Assembly: GCF_001999465.1 (NCBI RefSeq)
Contig: NZ_MQMF01000004.1
Coordinates: 62,001-126,000, forward strand
DNA: 64,000 bases
Direction: 5' to 3'
Source: Fictibacillus arsenicus
Lineage (GTDB): Bacteria; Bacillota; Bacilli; Bacillales; Fictibacillaceae
Within the stretch, counting starts at the first letter, position 1, and the number at the start of each line of letters is the position of its first letter. This document shows, piece after piece, positions 7,213 to 14,143 of this stretch. The translations under genes were made by a program, and so were the position numbers. The notes under the pieces are model-generated. The model saw only the letters and a list, made by a program, of their open reading frames with translations, did not search any database and was not told where the DNA came from.

Positions 7213-8862
7213 TTATTGAGCTTTTATAAGTCGGATTTCCTTTAATACTTTTTGATACCTTTGATCAAGTCTTCTTTTCTCTTCTTCATTCAAACTTAAC
7301 GAAAGCTGCCCGATTAAATCTGTCATTTCAAGTTCAAGTTTCAGTAAATGATCTTTGAGGTCTGTAGTTTTCGAACCAGATTTTTTATCACCATAATTAT
7401 TTTCAAGATATTCTTCATAGCTTCCCTCAAACCAAGAAGCTCCTGGAGGCTGAAGATCCAAAACATGTGTTGCTGCTTTTTCCATTAATCTTCTATCATG
7501 TGTTGCAAGGATGAATGTACCCGGATATGCAATCAAGACTTCTTCTAATGCTTCCCTCGTAAATAAATCCAGATAATTCGTCGGCTCATCAAGCAAAAGT
7601 AAATTATAATCATTTAAGAAAAGCTTCGCTAAAGCAGTTTTCATCTTTTCTCCGCCGCTTAGCACCTCAACTTTTTTAAATACATCTTCACGTTTAAATA
7701 ATAGCCTCGCTAATATAGTTCTTACCCAGGTTTCATCATATAAGCTGTTTTCCATGACATTTTCTAAAATACTTTTTGACTCATCAAGGATATTTAGATG
7801 CTGATGAAAATAGCCGATCTTGAGCTGCTTCGATTTTTCGATCTGTTCATTTCCTTTATTTATTGTTTCTAATAGTGTGGATTTTCCGGTTCCGTTTTTA
7901 CCTGTTAAAACAATCTTCATACCAGGCTTTACAGTAAAAGACAGGTCCGTAAACAACTGCCGCGCGTCAAATCCAACAGAAAGCTGTTTAACAGCCAGCG
8001 CTTGTTTGCCGTGAATTACTGAAAACTGCTGAATATCAAAATCGATTTTAGGCTGTTCTTTTGGTTTTTCTTTCTTATCCATCATTTCGATTCTTTTTTC
8101 AATAACTTTAGAAGCTTTCTCCAAAGACCTTTTTGCGCTTTTGACCTTCATCTTCCCCAATTTCGCTTCACTATGTGACATGCGAGCCGGTTTATCTTTC
8201 ATGCCCTTCGCTTTTGATGATTTCTCTTTTGCGGCATTCTCCAGCCTCGTTTTTTCTTTTGTGTATTGCTCATATTCAAACTGCTGCCGCTCTTGCTTTT
8301 GTTCTTTTTGAATAAGGTATTCCGTGTAATTTCCGTGATACAACGTAAATGTTTGCTGATCAAGCTCTATGATTTTTGTGCAAACCGTATCAAGAAAAGT
8401 TCTGTCATGGGACACGAGCAAAACAGCGCCTTTATAATGATTAAGAACCTTTGCCAGCTGGTCCATCCCGTCAACATCCAAATGGCTCGTCGGCTCATCT
8501 AAAATAAGCATGTCTGGCTGCTGCTCAAGAGCTGCTGCTATTTGAGTACGCGTTTTTTCACCGCCGCTCATTGTTTCATAGCTTTTCCCTTTAAGGTTCC
8601 ACTGACCTTCACTTCTTGCTGTAATCGCTTGTGCACCTTCTTCAAACTGGCTGACAACAGCGAACGTGCCATAGTGCTGAACAAAACCTGAATCCGCTTC
8701 TTCCATCAAAGAAAGCAGCTTTAAGAATGTTGATTTCCCTGTTCCGTTGAGTCCTACTAGCCCGATACGATCTTTGTTAAAGAGCTGAAATGGCTCTGTT
8801 TGTTTTAAAATTAATTTTCCTTTGTATGACTTTTCAAGTCCGATTGATTCTAATAAAAGCAT
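7213..8862 (-). CDS. ABC-F ATPase, likely antibiotic ribosomal-protection type
   Basis: This 549-residue protein has two ABC domains, with Walker A GLNGTGKST (about 36-44) and GKNGTGKST (about 324-332), signatures MSGGEKTR and LSGGEKMK, Walker B LILDEPTSHLD and LLLDEPTNYLD, and no membrane segments. The linker between domains is long and very basic (about 190-280), as in Vga/Vml-type proteins that displace antibiotics from the ribosomal exit-tunnel region. ATG 8862 is preceded by AGGAGG. A longer reading from 8919 would run through the regulatory hairpin and was rejected. The promoter, leader peptide and attenuator upstream support a drug-inducible resistance role. The exact drug class cannot be read from the sequence. 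Confidence 0.85.
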   Translation of the reverse strand: MLLLESIGLEKSYKGKLILKQTEPFQLFNKDRIGLVGLNGTGKSTFLKLLSLMEEADSGFVQHYGTFAVVSQFEEGAQAITARSEGQWNLKGKSYETMSGGEKTRTQIAAALEQQPDMLILDEPTSHLDVDGMDQLAKVLNHYKGAVLLVSHDRTFLDTVCTKIIELDQQTFTLYHGNYTEYLIQKEQKQERQQFEYEQYTKEKTRLENAAKEKSSKAKGMKDKPARMSHSEAKLGKMKVKSAKRSLEKASKVIEKRIEMMDKKEKPKEQPKIDFDIQQFSVIHGKQALAVKQLSVGFDARQLFTDLSFTVKPGMKIVLTGKNGTGKSTLLETINKGNEQIEKSKQLKIGYFHQHLNILDESKSILENVMENSLYDETWVRTILARLLFKREDVFKKVEVLSGGEKMKTALAKLFLNDYNLLLLDEPTNYLDLFTREALEEVLIAYPGTFILATHDRRLMEKAATHVLDLQPPGASWFEGSYEEYLENNYGDKKSGSKTTDLKDHLLKLELEMTDLIGQLSLSLNEEEKRRLDQRYQKVLKEIRLIKAQ

Positions 8863-8891
8863 AAAAAAACCTCCTAGTTTTACTAGAGAGG
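8863..8891 (-). promoter_or_regulatory. Attenuator hairpin covering the ABC-F ribosome binding site
   Basis: On the minus strand CCTCTCTAG pairs with CTAGGAGG (one bulged T, five-base loop TAAAA) and is followed at once by seven T and the ATG. The right arm contains the AGGAGG binding site, so the hairpin can act as an intrinsic terminator, a translation block, or both. The bases just 5' of its left arm (GGGCAGA) are complementary to TCTGCCC encoded at 8982-8988, giving an alternative pairing. Confidence 0.75.
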
Positions 8892-8908
8892 TCTGCCCAC
8901 GCCGAATA

Positions 8909-8962
8909 TCACCATACATACCGCGCTAAGAATACGGTTTTTGGCAACAAAAAAACAGGCAT
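8909..8962 (-). CDS. Leader peptide of the ABC-F gene (17 aa)
   Basis: ATG 8962 opens a 17-codon frame encoding MPVFLLPKTVFLARYVW, which stops at 8909. AGGA stands nine bases upstream. The stop lies about 18 bases before the left arm of the hairpin that covers the ABC-F binding site, so a ribosome stalled near the end of this frame would keep that hairpin open. This is the arrangement known from erm, cat and ABC-F leaders. Translation is inferred, not shown. A second, three-codon frame (MSN) lies upstream at 9043-9054. Confidence 0.55.
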   Translation of the reverse strand: MPVFLLPKTVFLARYVW

Positions 8963-9091
8963 GCAGTTGAGTCCTAAAAATGGGCAGAGAAATCCTATCT
9001 AGCGTTCTACTTAATTATTCAAGTAAATGGCTAAAAATAAGATTAATTGCTCATTGGACGTCTACACCTGTTCCTTCCGTTATTTTTCTAA

Positions 9092-9121
9092 ATTGTAAGC
9101 GATAACCTAAACAACCGTCAA
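9092..9121 (-). promoter_or_regulatory. Sigma-A promoter of the ABC-F gene
   Basis: TTGACG (-35, 9121-9116) and TACAAT (-10, 9097-9092) are separated by 18 bp, just after the stop codon of the preceding Hsp20-like gene. Initiation near 9085 would give a leader of about 220 nucleotides before the ABC-F start. Confidence 0.65.
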
Positions 9122-9130
9122 GCGTCATTT

Positions 9131-9571
9131 TTACTCCTGTACCCAGTGCAGATTTACTTTTCTTTGATTGGAACCAGGTCTTGTATCTTTCAGCATCCGG
9201 ATAAAAAGCAGACCTTTCCGGTAATGCGCTTGAACAGGATCTTGGTGTACCCGGACAGGAAGTGTAATCTCCCGCCTAAATTCACCAAGCTGAAATTCTT
9301 CGGTATTCAAGCGATAGGAATCAAGAGAAATTGATAATTTTCCTTGCACCGTCAATTTGAATGGATCTACAAGTACTTCAACGTCATCGGTCCGGTTCAA
9401 TCCAGGCATCGCAAGTACACAGCAGATTTCCTGAGGTGTTTCATATATGTTGCAAAGCGGATTTTCGTTCCTTATCTCAGAACTCGGTGCCTGATTCGGT
9501 GCAAAGAATTGGTCACCAAAGTATTCTTCCGCCATCCTTTTCCAGTCCATCATTTGTTTCCAAGTGTCCAT
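9131..9571 (-). CDS. Hsp20/alpha-crystallin-like spore protein (GerT-like)
   Basis: The 146-residue protein has an N-terminal segment (MDTWKQMMDWKRMAEEYFGDQF) and an alpha-crystallin-like region at about 38-135 (NIYETPQEICCVLAMPGLNRTDDVEV, then LNTEEFQLGEFRREITLPVRV). It closes the minus-strand gerP cluster 13 bp after gerPB. Divergent Hsp20-like proteins such as CotM and GerT are spore coat components in Bacillus, and the context supports that role. No C-terminal IxI motif of a true chaperone is evident. The name GerT is a family-level suggestion. Confidence 0.75.
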   Translation of the reverse strand: MDTWKQMMDWKRMAEEYFGDQFFAPNQAPSSEIRNENPLCNIYETPQEICCVLAMPGLNRTDDVEVLVDPFKLTVQGKLSISLDSYRLNTEEFQLGEFRREITLPVRVHQDPVQAHYRKGLLFIRMLKDTRPGSNQRKVNLHWVQE

Positions 9572-9584
9572 TCCTATTCACCTC

Positions 9585-9794
9585 TTATGAAGGCGGCCCT
9601 AAAGGAACTGAAGGAACTGAAGGAAGATCAGGATCAGGAATTTGAGGAGCCGGACCTATATGACCGCCTGTGTTAAATAATTGTGAGACCGGTTGGATAA
9701 CGCCAGCGCTGCCGATCTGGAGTACTGAGGAATTTTGAATGCCTTCCACTTTTAATTGCTGAATTACTATCGTCTGACTGACAAACAGATTCAT
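9585..9794 (-). CDS. gerPB: Spore germination protein GerPB
   Basis: This 69-residue protein begins MNLFVSQTIVIQQLKVEGIQ, has SSVLQIGSAG in the centre, and ends in a Pro-rich tail (IPDPDLPSVPSVPLGPP), matching GerPB. GerP proteins are inner coat components that let germinants through the coat. Its ATG overlaps the stop of gerPE by four bases. In B. subtilis gerPB follows gerPA, whereas here it comes after gerPE. Confidence 0.9.
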   Translation of the reverse strand: MNLFVSQTIVIQQLKVEGIQNSSVLQIGSAGVIQPVSQLFNTGGHIGPAPQIPDPDLPSVPSVPLGPPS

Positions 9795-10186
9795 GATTCC
9801 TCCTCCTCAATTTCTGGATAAGGATTTTTAAGAAAGTTACGGATATGCTTTACGCGGGATTGCAGGGTCATCTCATTAACTGAACCTATATGAAGAAGAG
9901 CTGAGCTTGATACACCGAGAATATCAATTCTGCCCACTCTTATAAAAGGGCATGCGTGAAATGTTTTCTTAATCTGAACTGCCGGACAAACAGGAACAGT
10001 GACAGGCTGCGAAAAAATGTCATACTTGTTTAATGGGATATCGAACCTGCCAAAATCTGTACGCTCTCGCTGAATAGCAAGAGCAGCAGAAAAACATTGA
10101 ATTTTTTCCGTATCCCCTGTCTGGAGTATGGAAGATGAGGCAAGTGAATTTAAGATCACTTCATCAACTGCAGATGTTCTATACAT
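9791..10186 (-). CDS. gerPE: Spore germination protein GerPE
   Basis: The 131-residue protein starts MYRTSAVDEVILNSLASSSI and contains ILQTGDTEKIQCFSAALAIQRE and the late SSALLHIGSVNEM, typical of GerPE. ATG 10186 has a GAGGTGAG binding site. An earlier in-frame start at 10249 would overlap gerPD and was rejected. It acts with the other GerP proteins in coat permeability. It is translationally coupled to gerPB through an ATGA overlap. Confidence 0.9.
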   Translation of the reverse strand: MYRTSAVDEVILNSLASSSILQTGDTEKIQCFSAALAIQRERTDFGRFDIPLNKYDIFSQPVTVPVCPAVQIKKTFHACPFIRVGRIDILGVSSSALLHIGSVNEMTLQSRVKHIRNFLKNPYPEIEEEES

Positions 10187-10196
10187 TTTCTCACCT

Positions 10197-10367
10197 CTAT
10201 AGCGGAACGAGTGATGTTCCCAAAACAAGCGACTCAGGCGGAGTGTCAAACGCTGATCCTAGATTGATGCAATCTACATCTCCTACTAAAACAACAGAGG
10301 AAAGACCCACTCCGATGATGTTGATCTCACCAACAAACAGCTCATGGTTGGTTACGCAAAATTTCAC
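10197..10367 (-). CDS. gerPD: Spore germination protein GerPD
   Basis: A 56-residue frame starts at GTG 10367 behind GGAGGTGG and reads MKFCVTNHELFVGEIN, then GVGLSSVVLVGDVD. This matches the short GerPD protein, including the SS-x3-x-GD motif shared by the GerP family. It overlaps the end of gerPC by 26 bp and stops 10 bp before gerPE. The GTG start and small size make it easy to miss. Confidence 0.85.
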   Translation of the reverse strand: MKFCVTNHELFVGEINIIGVGLSSVVLVGDVDCINLGSAFDTPPESLVLGTSLVPL

Positions 10368-10968
10368 TCTCTCCACCTCCGTCTGTCTTTGAATCTTTTA
10401 AGTGAACGATGAATGTTTCAATTCCCCGGTAGATATCTTCTTTCGTTTTTTGAAGAATATCTTTGCGGCCCCGCTCATCTTTTGGTTCATATTTTGTAAG
10501 ATAATGCTTAATTCTTCCCGGCACCTGACGCTGAACATCCTCCAAAATAAAAACACGGTATGATTCATCAAGCGGAACATTTATTTTATTTTCAAGAGAT
10601 TGCAGATACACAGGAGCTTCTTTTATAAAAAATTCATCCATCGCTTTTATCATTTCACGGTAATTAGGATTTTCTATCACACTGCGCTCCATCTTTCCAG
10701 GCATTTGAACTGTATTCTGACCGATATTGAATTGCTCGATTAAATCTTTGCTTTCTGCGGAATGGCCAATGCCGATATGAAGGGTTCCCTCAAGTTTTTC
10801 TACTTTTAATTGATCAAACTTGTACTCTACCGTTTTAGGTTCATCAGCGAGTACAGTAACCTGCTGTTTAAGCTTTTTTATCTGAAGTTCCAAAGCTTTA
10901 ATTCTGTCATTCTGGTCTTCGAGCATCTGTTTCAACTTGACTAAATAATAGTTGTTCTCCTCGTTCAT
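10342..10968 (-). CDS. gerPC: Spore germination protein GerPC
   Basis: The 208-residue protein has an N-terminal coiled coil at about 8-40 (LEDQNDRIKALELQIKKLKQ), then the GerPC signature region (YKFDQLKVEKLEGTLHIGI) and a helical C-terminal half. The length agrees with GerPC, one of the larger GerP proteins. It follows gerPA by 58 bp and its end overlaps the gerPD start. Confidence 0.9.
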   Translation of the reverse strand: MNEENNYYLVKLKQMLEDQNDRIKALELQIKKLKQQVTVLADEPKTVEYKFDQLKVEKLEGTLHIGIGHSAESKDLIEQFNIGQNTVQMPGKMERSVIENPNYREMIKAMDEFFIKEAPVYLQSLENKINVPLDESYRVFILEDVQRQVPGRIKHYLTKYEPKDERGRKDILQKTKEDIYRGIETFIVHLKDSKTDGGGESEILRNQP

Positions 10969-11026
10969 ACAATCATCAGCTCCTTAGTAAGATGTATGCC
11001 TTCTTGCTAAGGAATTTGCATGTCGC

Positions 11027-11248
11027 TTAAAAATTTGTAGTGTTAGTGTTGTCATTAACATCCGGGTCTTGTGTATACGTCACGTTGTAGCCATTATGCA
11101 AACGAAGATTATCACCTGTATTAAATGAACCAGCACCTGCATACGTTTTTGCATAACTAACCGGGCAGATCGTCTGGACGTCACCTACATGAAATACGGA
11201 ACCGCTAGATACAGAGTTTACAGAAATCTTTCCTACGATAGCCGGCAT
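11027..11248 (-). CDS. gerPA: Spore germination protein GerPA
   Basis: This 73-residue protein reads MPAIVGKISVNSVSSGSVFH, then VGDVQTICPVSYAKTYAGAG, SFNTGDN and a DPDVND tail, matching GerPA. ATG 11248 has AAAGGA nine bases upstream. It is the first gene of the minus-strand gerPA-PC-PD-PE-PB-hsp20 unit, driven by a sigma-K-type promoter at 11280-11308. Confidence 0.9.
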   Translation of the reverse strand: MPAIVGKISVNSVSSGSVFHVGDVQTICPVSYAKTYAGAGSFNTGDNLRLHNGYNVTYTQDPDVNDNTNTTNF

Positions 11249-11279
11249 ACACGTTCAGTCCTTTGTAAGGTTCTCCTCA

Positions 11280-11308
11280 TATGCTATGCATACGCCCATC
11301 TTCCTGTG
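11280..11308 (-). promoter_or_regulatory. Sigma-K-type promoter of the gerPA unit
   Basis: CACA (-35, 11308-11305) and CATAGCATA (-10, 11288-11280) are separated by exactly 16 bp. This fits the mother-cell sigma-K consensus mACm-16-CATAnnnTA fully. The gerP operon of B. subtilis is sigma-K dependent, which agrees. Confidence 0.8.
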
Positions 11309-11324
11309 ATAAAAAACATCCATT

Positions 11325-11353
11325 CACCTTTAGGCTCCTACCTACATAAGCTA
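11325..11353 (+). promoter_or_regulatory. Sigma-K-type promoter of gerPF-hsp20
   Basis: CACC (-35, 11325-11328) and CATAAGCTA (-10, 11345-11353) are separated by exactly 16 bp and match the sigma-K consensus. The site is the mirror partner of the gerPA promoter 17 bp away, so both arms should be expressed together late in the mother cell. Confidence 0.8.
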
Positions 11354-11411
11354 TCTCAAAGGGACGACGTCACACTCGTAAAACCTTTTTTTATAAGAAG
11401 GAGGTGTTAAA

Positions 11412-11630
11412 GTGCCCTGTTTGATTGTTGCACCTATCAACATCAATGCGGCAGAAGGGGTTGTGAACTTCGGCGACACGCTAGTGATCAACCCTAAAAC
11501 TACAGGGAAAGGGTACAATGGCGCTGGCGGCGGAAATACAGGGAACTTTATACAGACGATCTCTGTTGTCAGTGCTACAAATACGTTAGATCCTGATGTT
11601 TTTGATTCGAATAATGCCGGAAATGCGTAG
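11412..11630 (+). CDS. gerPF: Spore germination protein GerPF
   Basis: The 72-residue protein starts at GTG 11412 behind AAGGAGGTG and reads MPCLIVAPININAAEGVVNF, GDTLVINPKTTGKGYNGAGG and GNTGNF, matching GerPF. It lies on the plus strand, opposite to the remaining gerP genes, whereas B. subtilis has all six in one operon. It is followed after 12 bp by an Hsp20-like gene in the same unit. Confidence 0.85.
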   Translation: MPCLIVAPININAAEGVVNFGDTLVINPKTTGKGYNGAGGGNTGNFIQTISVVSATNTLDPDVFDSNNAGNA

Positions 11631-11642
11631 GGGGAATAGCGG

Positions 11643-12128
11643 ATGTTTGGAAGAGGTCCTTTAAATCCTTTCTCTAATAACCGATCTATGGATGACTGGC
11701 TTAAATCGTTTGAACAGTTCGTCAACAAAGGGTTAACTCAGTTTGAGCGTTACGCTGACCAGATATCATTTGATGTAGATACCGAAGAGACAGCTCAAGA
11801 TTATAAAATCTATGCCAATCTTAAAGCTTATAATCCTGAAGATATCCAAATTGAAGTTTTGAACCAGGGTCTTCAGATAAAAGCACAAAGAGAAGAAATT
11901 AAATCGATGAAAAATAAGCGTACAGGACATTTTCAAGAGAGAAAGTACTTGAAACGAACAGAACGATTTGTACAATTGCCTTTTATGTTTAGAAACGAGG
12001 ATATAAAAGCTCAGTACAATAACGGCATCTTAATGATTACCGTAAATAAGGGGAATGGAGAACCCGCTAACCCGACTGTTCCGATTGAGGTTGCAAATGA
12101 GAATAATGATAGTGAATTTGAAGAGTAA
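11643..12128 (+). CDS. Hsp20/alpha-crystallin family protein, probably coat-associated
   Basis: This 161-residue protein has an N-terminal Gly/Phe-rich start (MFGRGPLNPF) and an alpha-crystallin domain at about 45-140 (YKIYANLKAYNPEDIQIEVL, then IKAQYNNGILMITVNKG). It carries an acidic tail. It is the second gene behind the sigma-K promoter of gerPF, so expression in the sporulating mother cell is expected. It could assist coat assembly or be a structural coat protein like CotM or CotP. Confidence 0.8.
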   Translation: MFGRGPLNPFSNNRSMDDWLKSFEQFVNKGLTQFERYADQISFDVDTEETAQDYKIYANLKAYNPEDIQIEVLNQGLQIKAQREEIKSMKNKRTGHFQERKYLKRTERFVQLPFMFRNEDIKAQYNNGILMITVNKGNGEPANPTVPIEVANENNDSEFEE

Positions 12129-12134
12129 AATGTG

Positions 12135-12164
12135 AAGGCCCCTCTTTATCAATAGAGGAGCCTT
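12135..12164. terminator. Bidirectional terminator
   Basis: AAGGC and CCTCT pair with AGAGG and GCCTT around a short loop, between the convergent hsp20 and AIM24 genes, with TTTT after the stem. Confidence 0.8.
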
Positions 12165-12172
12165 TTCTCAAT

Positions 12173-12916
12173 TTATCTGCCTAATGTAGGGGCCAGCCAT
12201 ACTTCACCTGTTCCTTCAAATACATGTAAATAGCCTTCCCCGCTCGTTGCAGATCCAACGATGGAAGAAGATGCACGCTTGACTGAAAAATCGATGTCTC
12301 CTTTTCTAAGAAGAGCGAACGTACCGTCTACTTGAAGTTTTTCATCATTCAACTGTACTTTCATAATCTGGTCTAGCGGTACAGGACTCTGCAGCACACA
12401 AAAGCCCGATCCCTTTAATTTTGTCTGAAACAGCCCATCATCACCTTTGATAGAAGACGTTAGCTTTTGTCTGGAGACACCAAGCTGTACGGTAGGCTCA
12501 GCGGCATAAAACATTCCTTTATCTGCAACTACTTCCTCTTCGTTAAGGTTCATTAAAAGGTAATGTCCATATGAAGGCTCTAAATAGATCTCACCCGTAC
12601 CCTCGTAGAGTGGCTTGAACAAGGATTCATCCGTCAGGATATTTGAAGCCATCTTTTTCATAAAACCGCCAACACCGCCTGCGTTGCTTTTCAGCTGCAG
12701 ATCACCCTTCATAAACTGCAGAGCACCTGCTTCAGCCTGAACAGCTCCTTGGCGAAGGGTAACCCGGACTTGTTTCAGCTTAACTCCCGTTTCCTTTGCA
12801 TAATAAGAAGAACTGGACCCGGCACTCGTTACAGGCAATTTTTTATATTCAAGGACTTCAAACGTGGCACGGCGCCCTTCTTGTTTTTCAATTACGGTGA
12901 ATAGAGAATCATTCAT
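12173..12916 (-). CDS. AIM24 family protein
   Basis: This 247-residue beta-rich protein has the AIM24 (PF01987) pattern: VTLRQGAVQAEAGALQFMKG near residue 60, then GTGEIYLEPSYGHYLLMNL and the closing GTGEVWLAPTLG. AIM24 proteins form trimeric beta helices. In yeast the homologue is mitochondrial, and the bacterial role is unknown. Its start region faces that of the DsrE-like gene, so the two are divergent. Confidence 0.85.
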   Translation of the reverse strand: MNDSLFTVIEKQEGRRATFEVLEYKKLPVTSAGSSSSYYAKETGVKLKQVRVTLRQGAVQAEAGALQFMKGDLQLKSNAGGVGGFMKKMASNILTDESLFKPLYEGTGEIYLEPSYGHYLLMNLNEEEVVADKGMFYAAEPTVQLGVSRQKLTSSIKGDDGLFQTKLKGSGFCVLQSPVPLDQIMKVQLNDEKLQVDGTFALLRKGDIDFSVKRASSSIVGSATSGEGYLHVFEGTGEVWLAPTLGR

Positions 12917-12973
12917 GTTATCGTCCCTCCTTCTAACTAGGATACCAAAGAGTCTCTTAACCTAGTCAAAGCA

Positions 12974-12982
12974 TGGTATAAT
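12974..12982 (+). promoter_or_regulatory. Extended -10 promoter of the DsrE-like gene
   Basis: TGGTATAAT has the TGn extension and a perfect TATAAT -10 box. It lies about 40 bp before the ATG at 13023. No good -35 box is seen, which is common with extended -10 sites. Confidence 0.6.
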
Positions 12983-13022
12983 TCACATAAAATTATCAAA
13001 AAAAGAGAGGCGTGATTTTTTT

Positions 13023-13364
13023 ATGCAAAATAAAATCATTCTAGTCACTACAGATTCTTTTGGTACTGGCTATGATCCTGCCCTTGGCGAAAATGTGATG
13101 GAAACGTATTTTACTGTTTTAAAACAGCAGACGGATCTCCCGGCGGCTATCTTTTTTATGAATCGCGGTGTTTACTGCCTGACAGAACAATCATTGTGCT
13201 CCCTTCACCTGAAAGAAATTGAAGAAAAAGGAGTAAAAGTGTTTGGCTGTAAAACTTGCGTCGACCACTACAATGTCGAAAATGAACTAGCAACTGGAGA
13301 AATCTCAGGAATGGCACATTTTGTAGAGCTTTCAGCAAAATACGAAGTTATCACGATTGCTTAA
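13023..13364 (+). CDS. DsrE-like (YedF C-terminal type) protein
   Basis: This 113-residue alpha/beta protein begins MQNKIILVTTDSFGTGYDPA and contains AIFFMNRGVYCLTE and VKVFGCKTCVDHY, the DsrE/DsrF-like fold with conserved Cys residues at about 60, 66, 83 and 86. Relatives carry sulfane sulfur, or occur as the C-terminal part of YedF selenium-metabolism proteins. No TusA-like partner is adjacent here. The role is inferred from fold features only. Confidence 0.75.
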   Translation: MQNKIILVTTDSFGTGYDPALGENVMETYFTVLKQQTDLPAAIFFMNRGVYCLTEQSLCSLHLKEIEEKGVKVFGCKTCVDHYNVENELATGEISGMAHFVELSAKYEVITIA

Positions 13365-13382
13365 TACATAATTTAATTGATT

Positions 13383-13425
13383 GGGGTTGTCCCAAAAGTA
13401 AGGTAAACTTACTTTTGGCAGCCCC
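13383..13425 (+). terminator. Terminator of the DsrE-like gene
   Basis: A long stem pairs GGGGTTGTCCCAAAAGTAAG with CTTACTTTTGGCAGCCCC across GTAAA and is followed by a T-rich run. The stem closely resembles the hairpin after pdxK at 26543-26580, suggesting a shared mobile or conserved terminator element. Confidence 0.8.
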
Positions 13426-13476
13426 TAATTTTTTATTTTTTTCAAAATAAAAAATAGATAAAATCGCCAAATTTTA

Positions 13477-13587
13477 GTTATCTAATCGAGTTTATTAGAT
13501 AACCTGCTATTTTATAACGATGTACTATCCAAATAGGTTTAAATAAAATAAGGAATGACTAAAAAGTTTTTATACTTTTAGTCATCC
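13477..13587. other. Non-coding AT-rich stretch with two further hairpins
   Basis: Between the terminator at 13383 and the YggT terminator at 13682 no gene is seen. The stretch holds a perfect 10-bp inverted repeat (GTTATCTAAT, 13477-13486, with its complement at 13494-13503). A second stem (GGAATGACTAAAA with TTTTAGTCATCC, 13552-13587) is followed by a pyrimidine-rich run. The second could be a plus-strand terminator, which would imply a transcript from 13440-13550 that encodes nothing obvious. Confidence 0.5.
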
Positions 13588-13681
13588 TCTTTCTTTTTCC
13601 TTTTTAGAAATACATGTGATTCATTAACCGAACAAAAAATGAAATCAAGTTAAATGTTGTACACGCGAGACGGACACGAAC

Positions 13682-13723
13682 GTAAAAACGCACAACCCCA
13701 ACGTCGGGAGTGTGCGTTTTTAC
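13682..13723 (-). terminator. Terminator of the YggT-family gene
   Basis: GTAAAAACGCACA and TGTGCGTTTTTAC form a 13-bp perfect stem two bases past the stop codon. Confidence 0.85.
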
Positions 13724-13725
13724 AT

Positions 13726-14088
13726 TTATCTGCGTTTCTCTTCAATGATTCTCTTCTCATGCGATGTTGGTTCTTCTCTGATTACAGTCTCTCGGTGCAC
13801 GGGGTCTTTTCTGACTGTGAAAAGTCGTTTAAGCAGCATGCCCACCACTCCATAGACAATAATCGCTATGATGGTCGACAGCTCTACAACAAAACCATTT
13901 GCAAGTTCGATGTTCGGGAATATGGCTTTGAAAGGCAGCAGCAGCGGCTCACTTAATCCGTATATTAGCTGAGCAAAGGCGGCTCCTTCATTTGCATTGA
14001 ATAACTGAAAAATGAAACGTAAAACTAAAATTAATTGAATTATGCCTACAATAAATGAAATAATCGTTGCAGGTACGGAACGTCTCAT
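13726..14088 (-). CDS. YggT family membrane protein
   Basis: This 120-residue protein has two hydrophobic segments (about 8-30 and 65-88) and a charged C-terminal tail (KDPVHRETVIREEPTSHEKR). The segment QLILVLRFIFQLF with SEPLLLPFKAIFP matches the YggT family (PF02325), small membrane proteins of unknown role, sometimes linked to osmotic stress or cell division. It stands alone with its own terminator. Confidence 0.8.
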   Translation of the reverse strand: MRRSVPATIISFIVGIIQLILVLRFIFQLFNANEGAAFAQLIYGLSEPLLLPFKAIFPNIELANGFVVELSTIIAIIVYGVVGMLLKRLFTVRKDPVHRETVIREEPTSHEKRIIEEKRR

Positions 14089-14143
14089 AACAATTCCCTC
14101 TTTTCAGTGGATTTGCTCATAAGATACCCGTAAATTCTACAAA

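Noticed and set aside
8863-8919. Upstream start at 8919 for the ABC-F gene
   Set aside because: It would translate through the attenuator hairpin and the binding site. The family N-terminus and AGGAGG fit ATG 8862.
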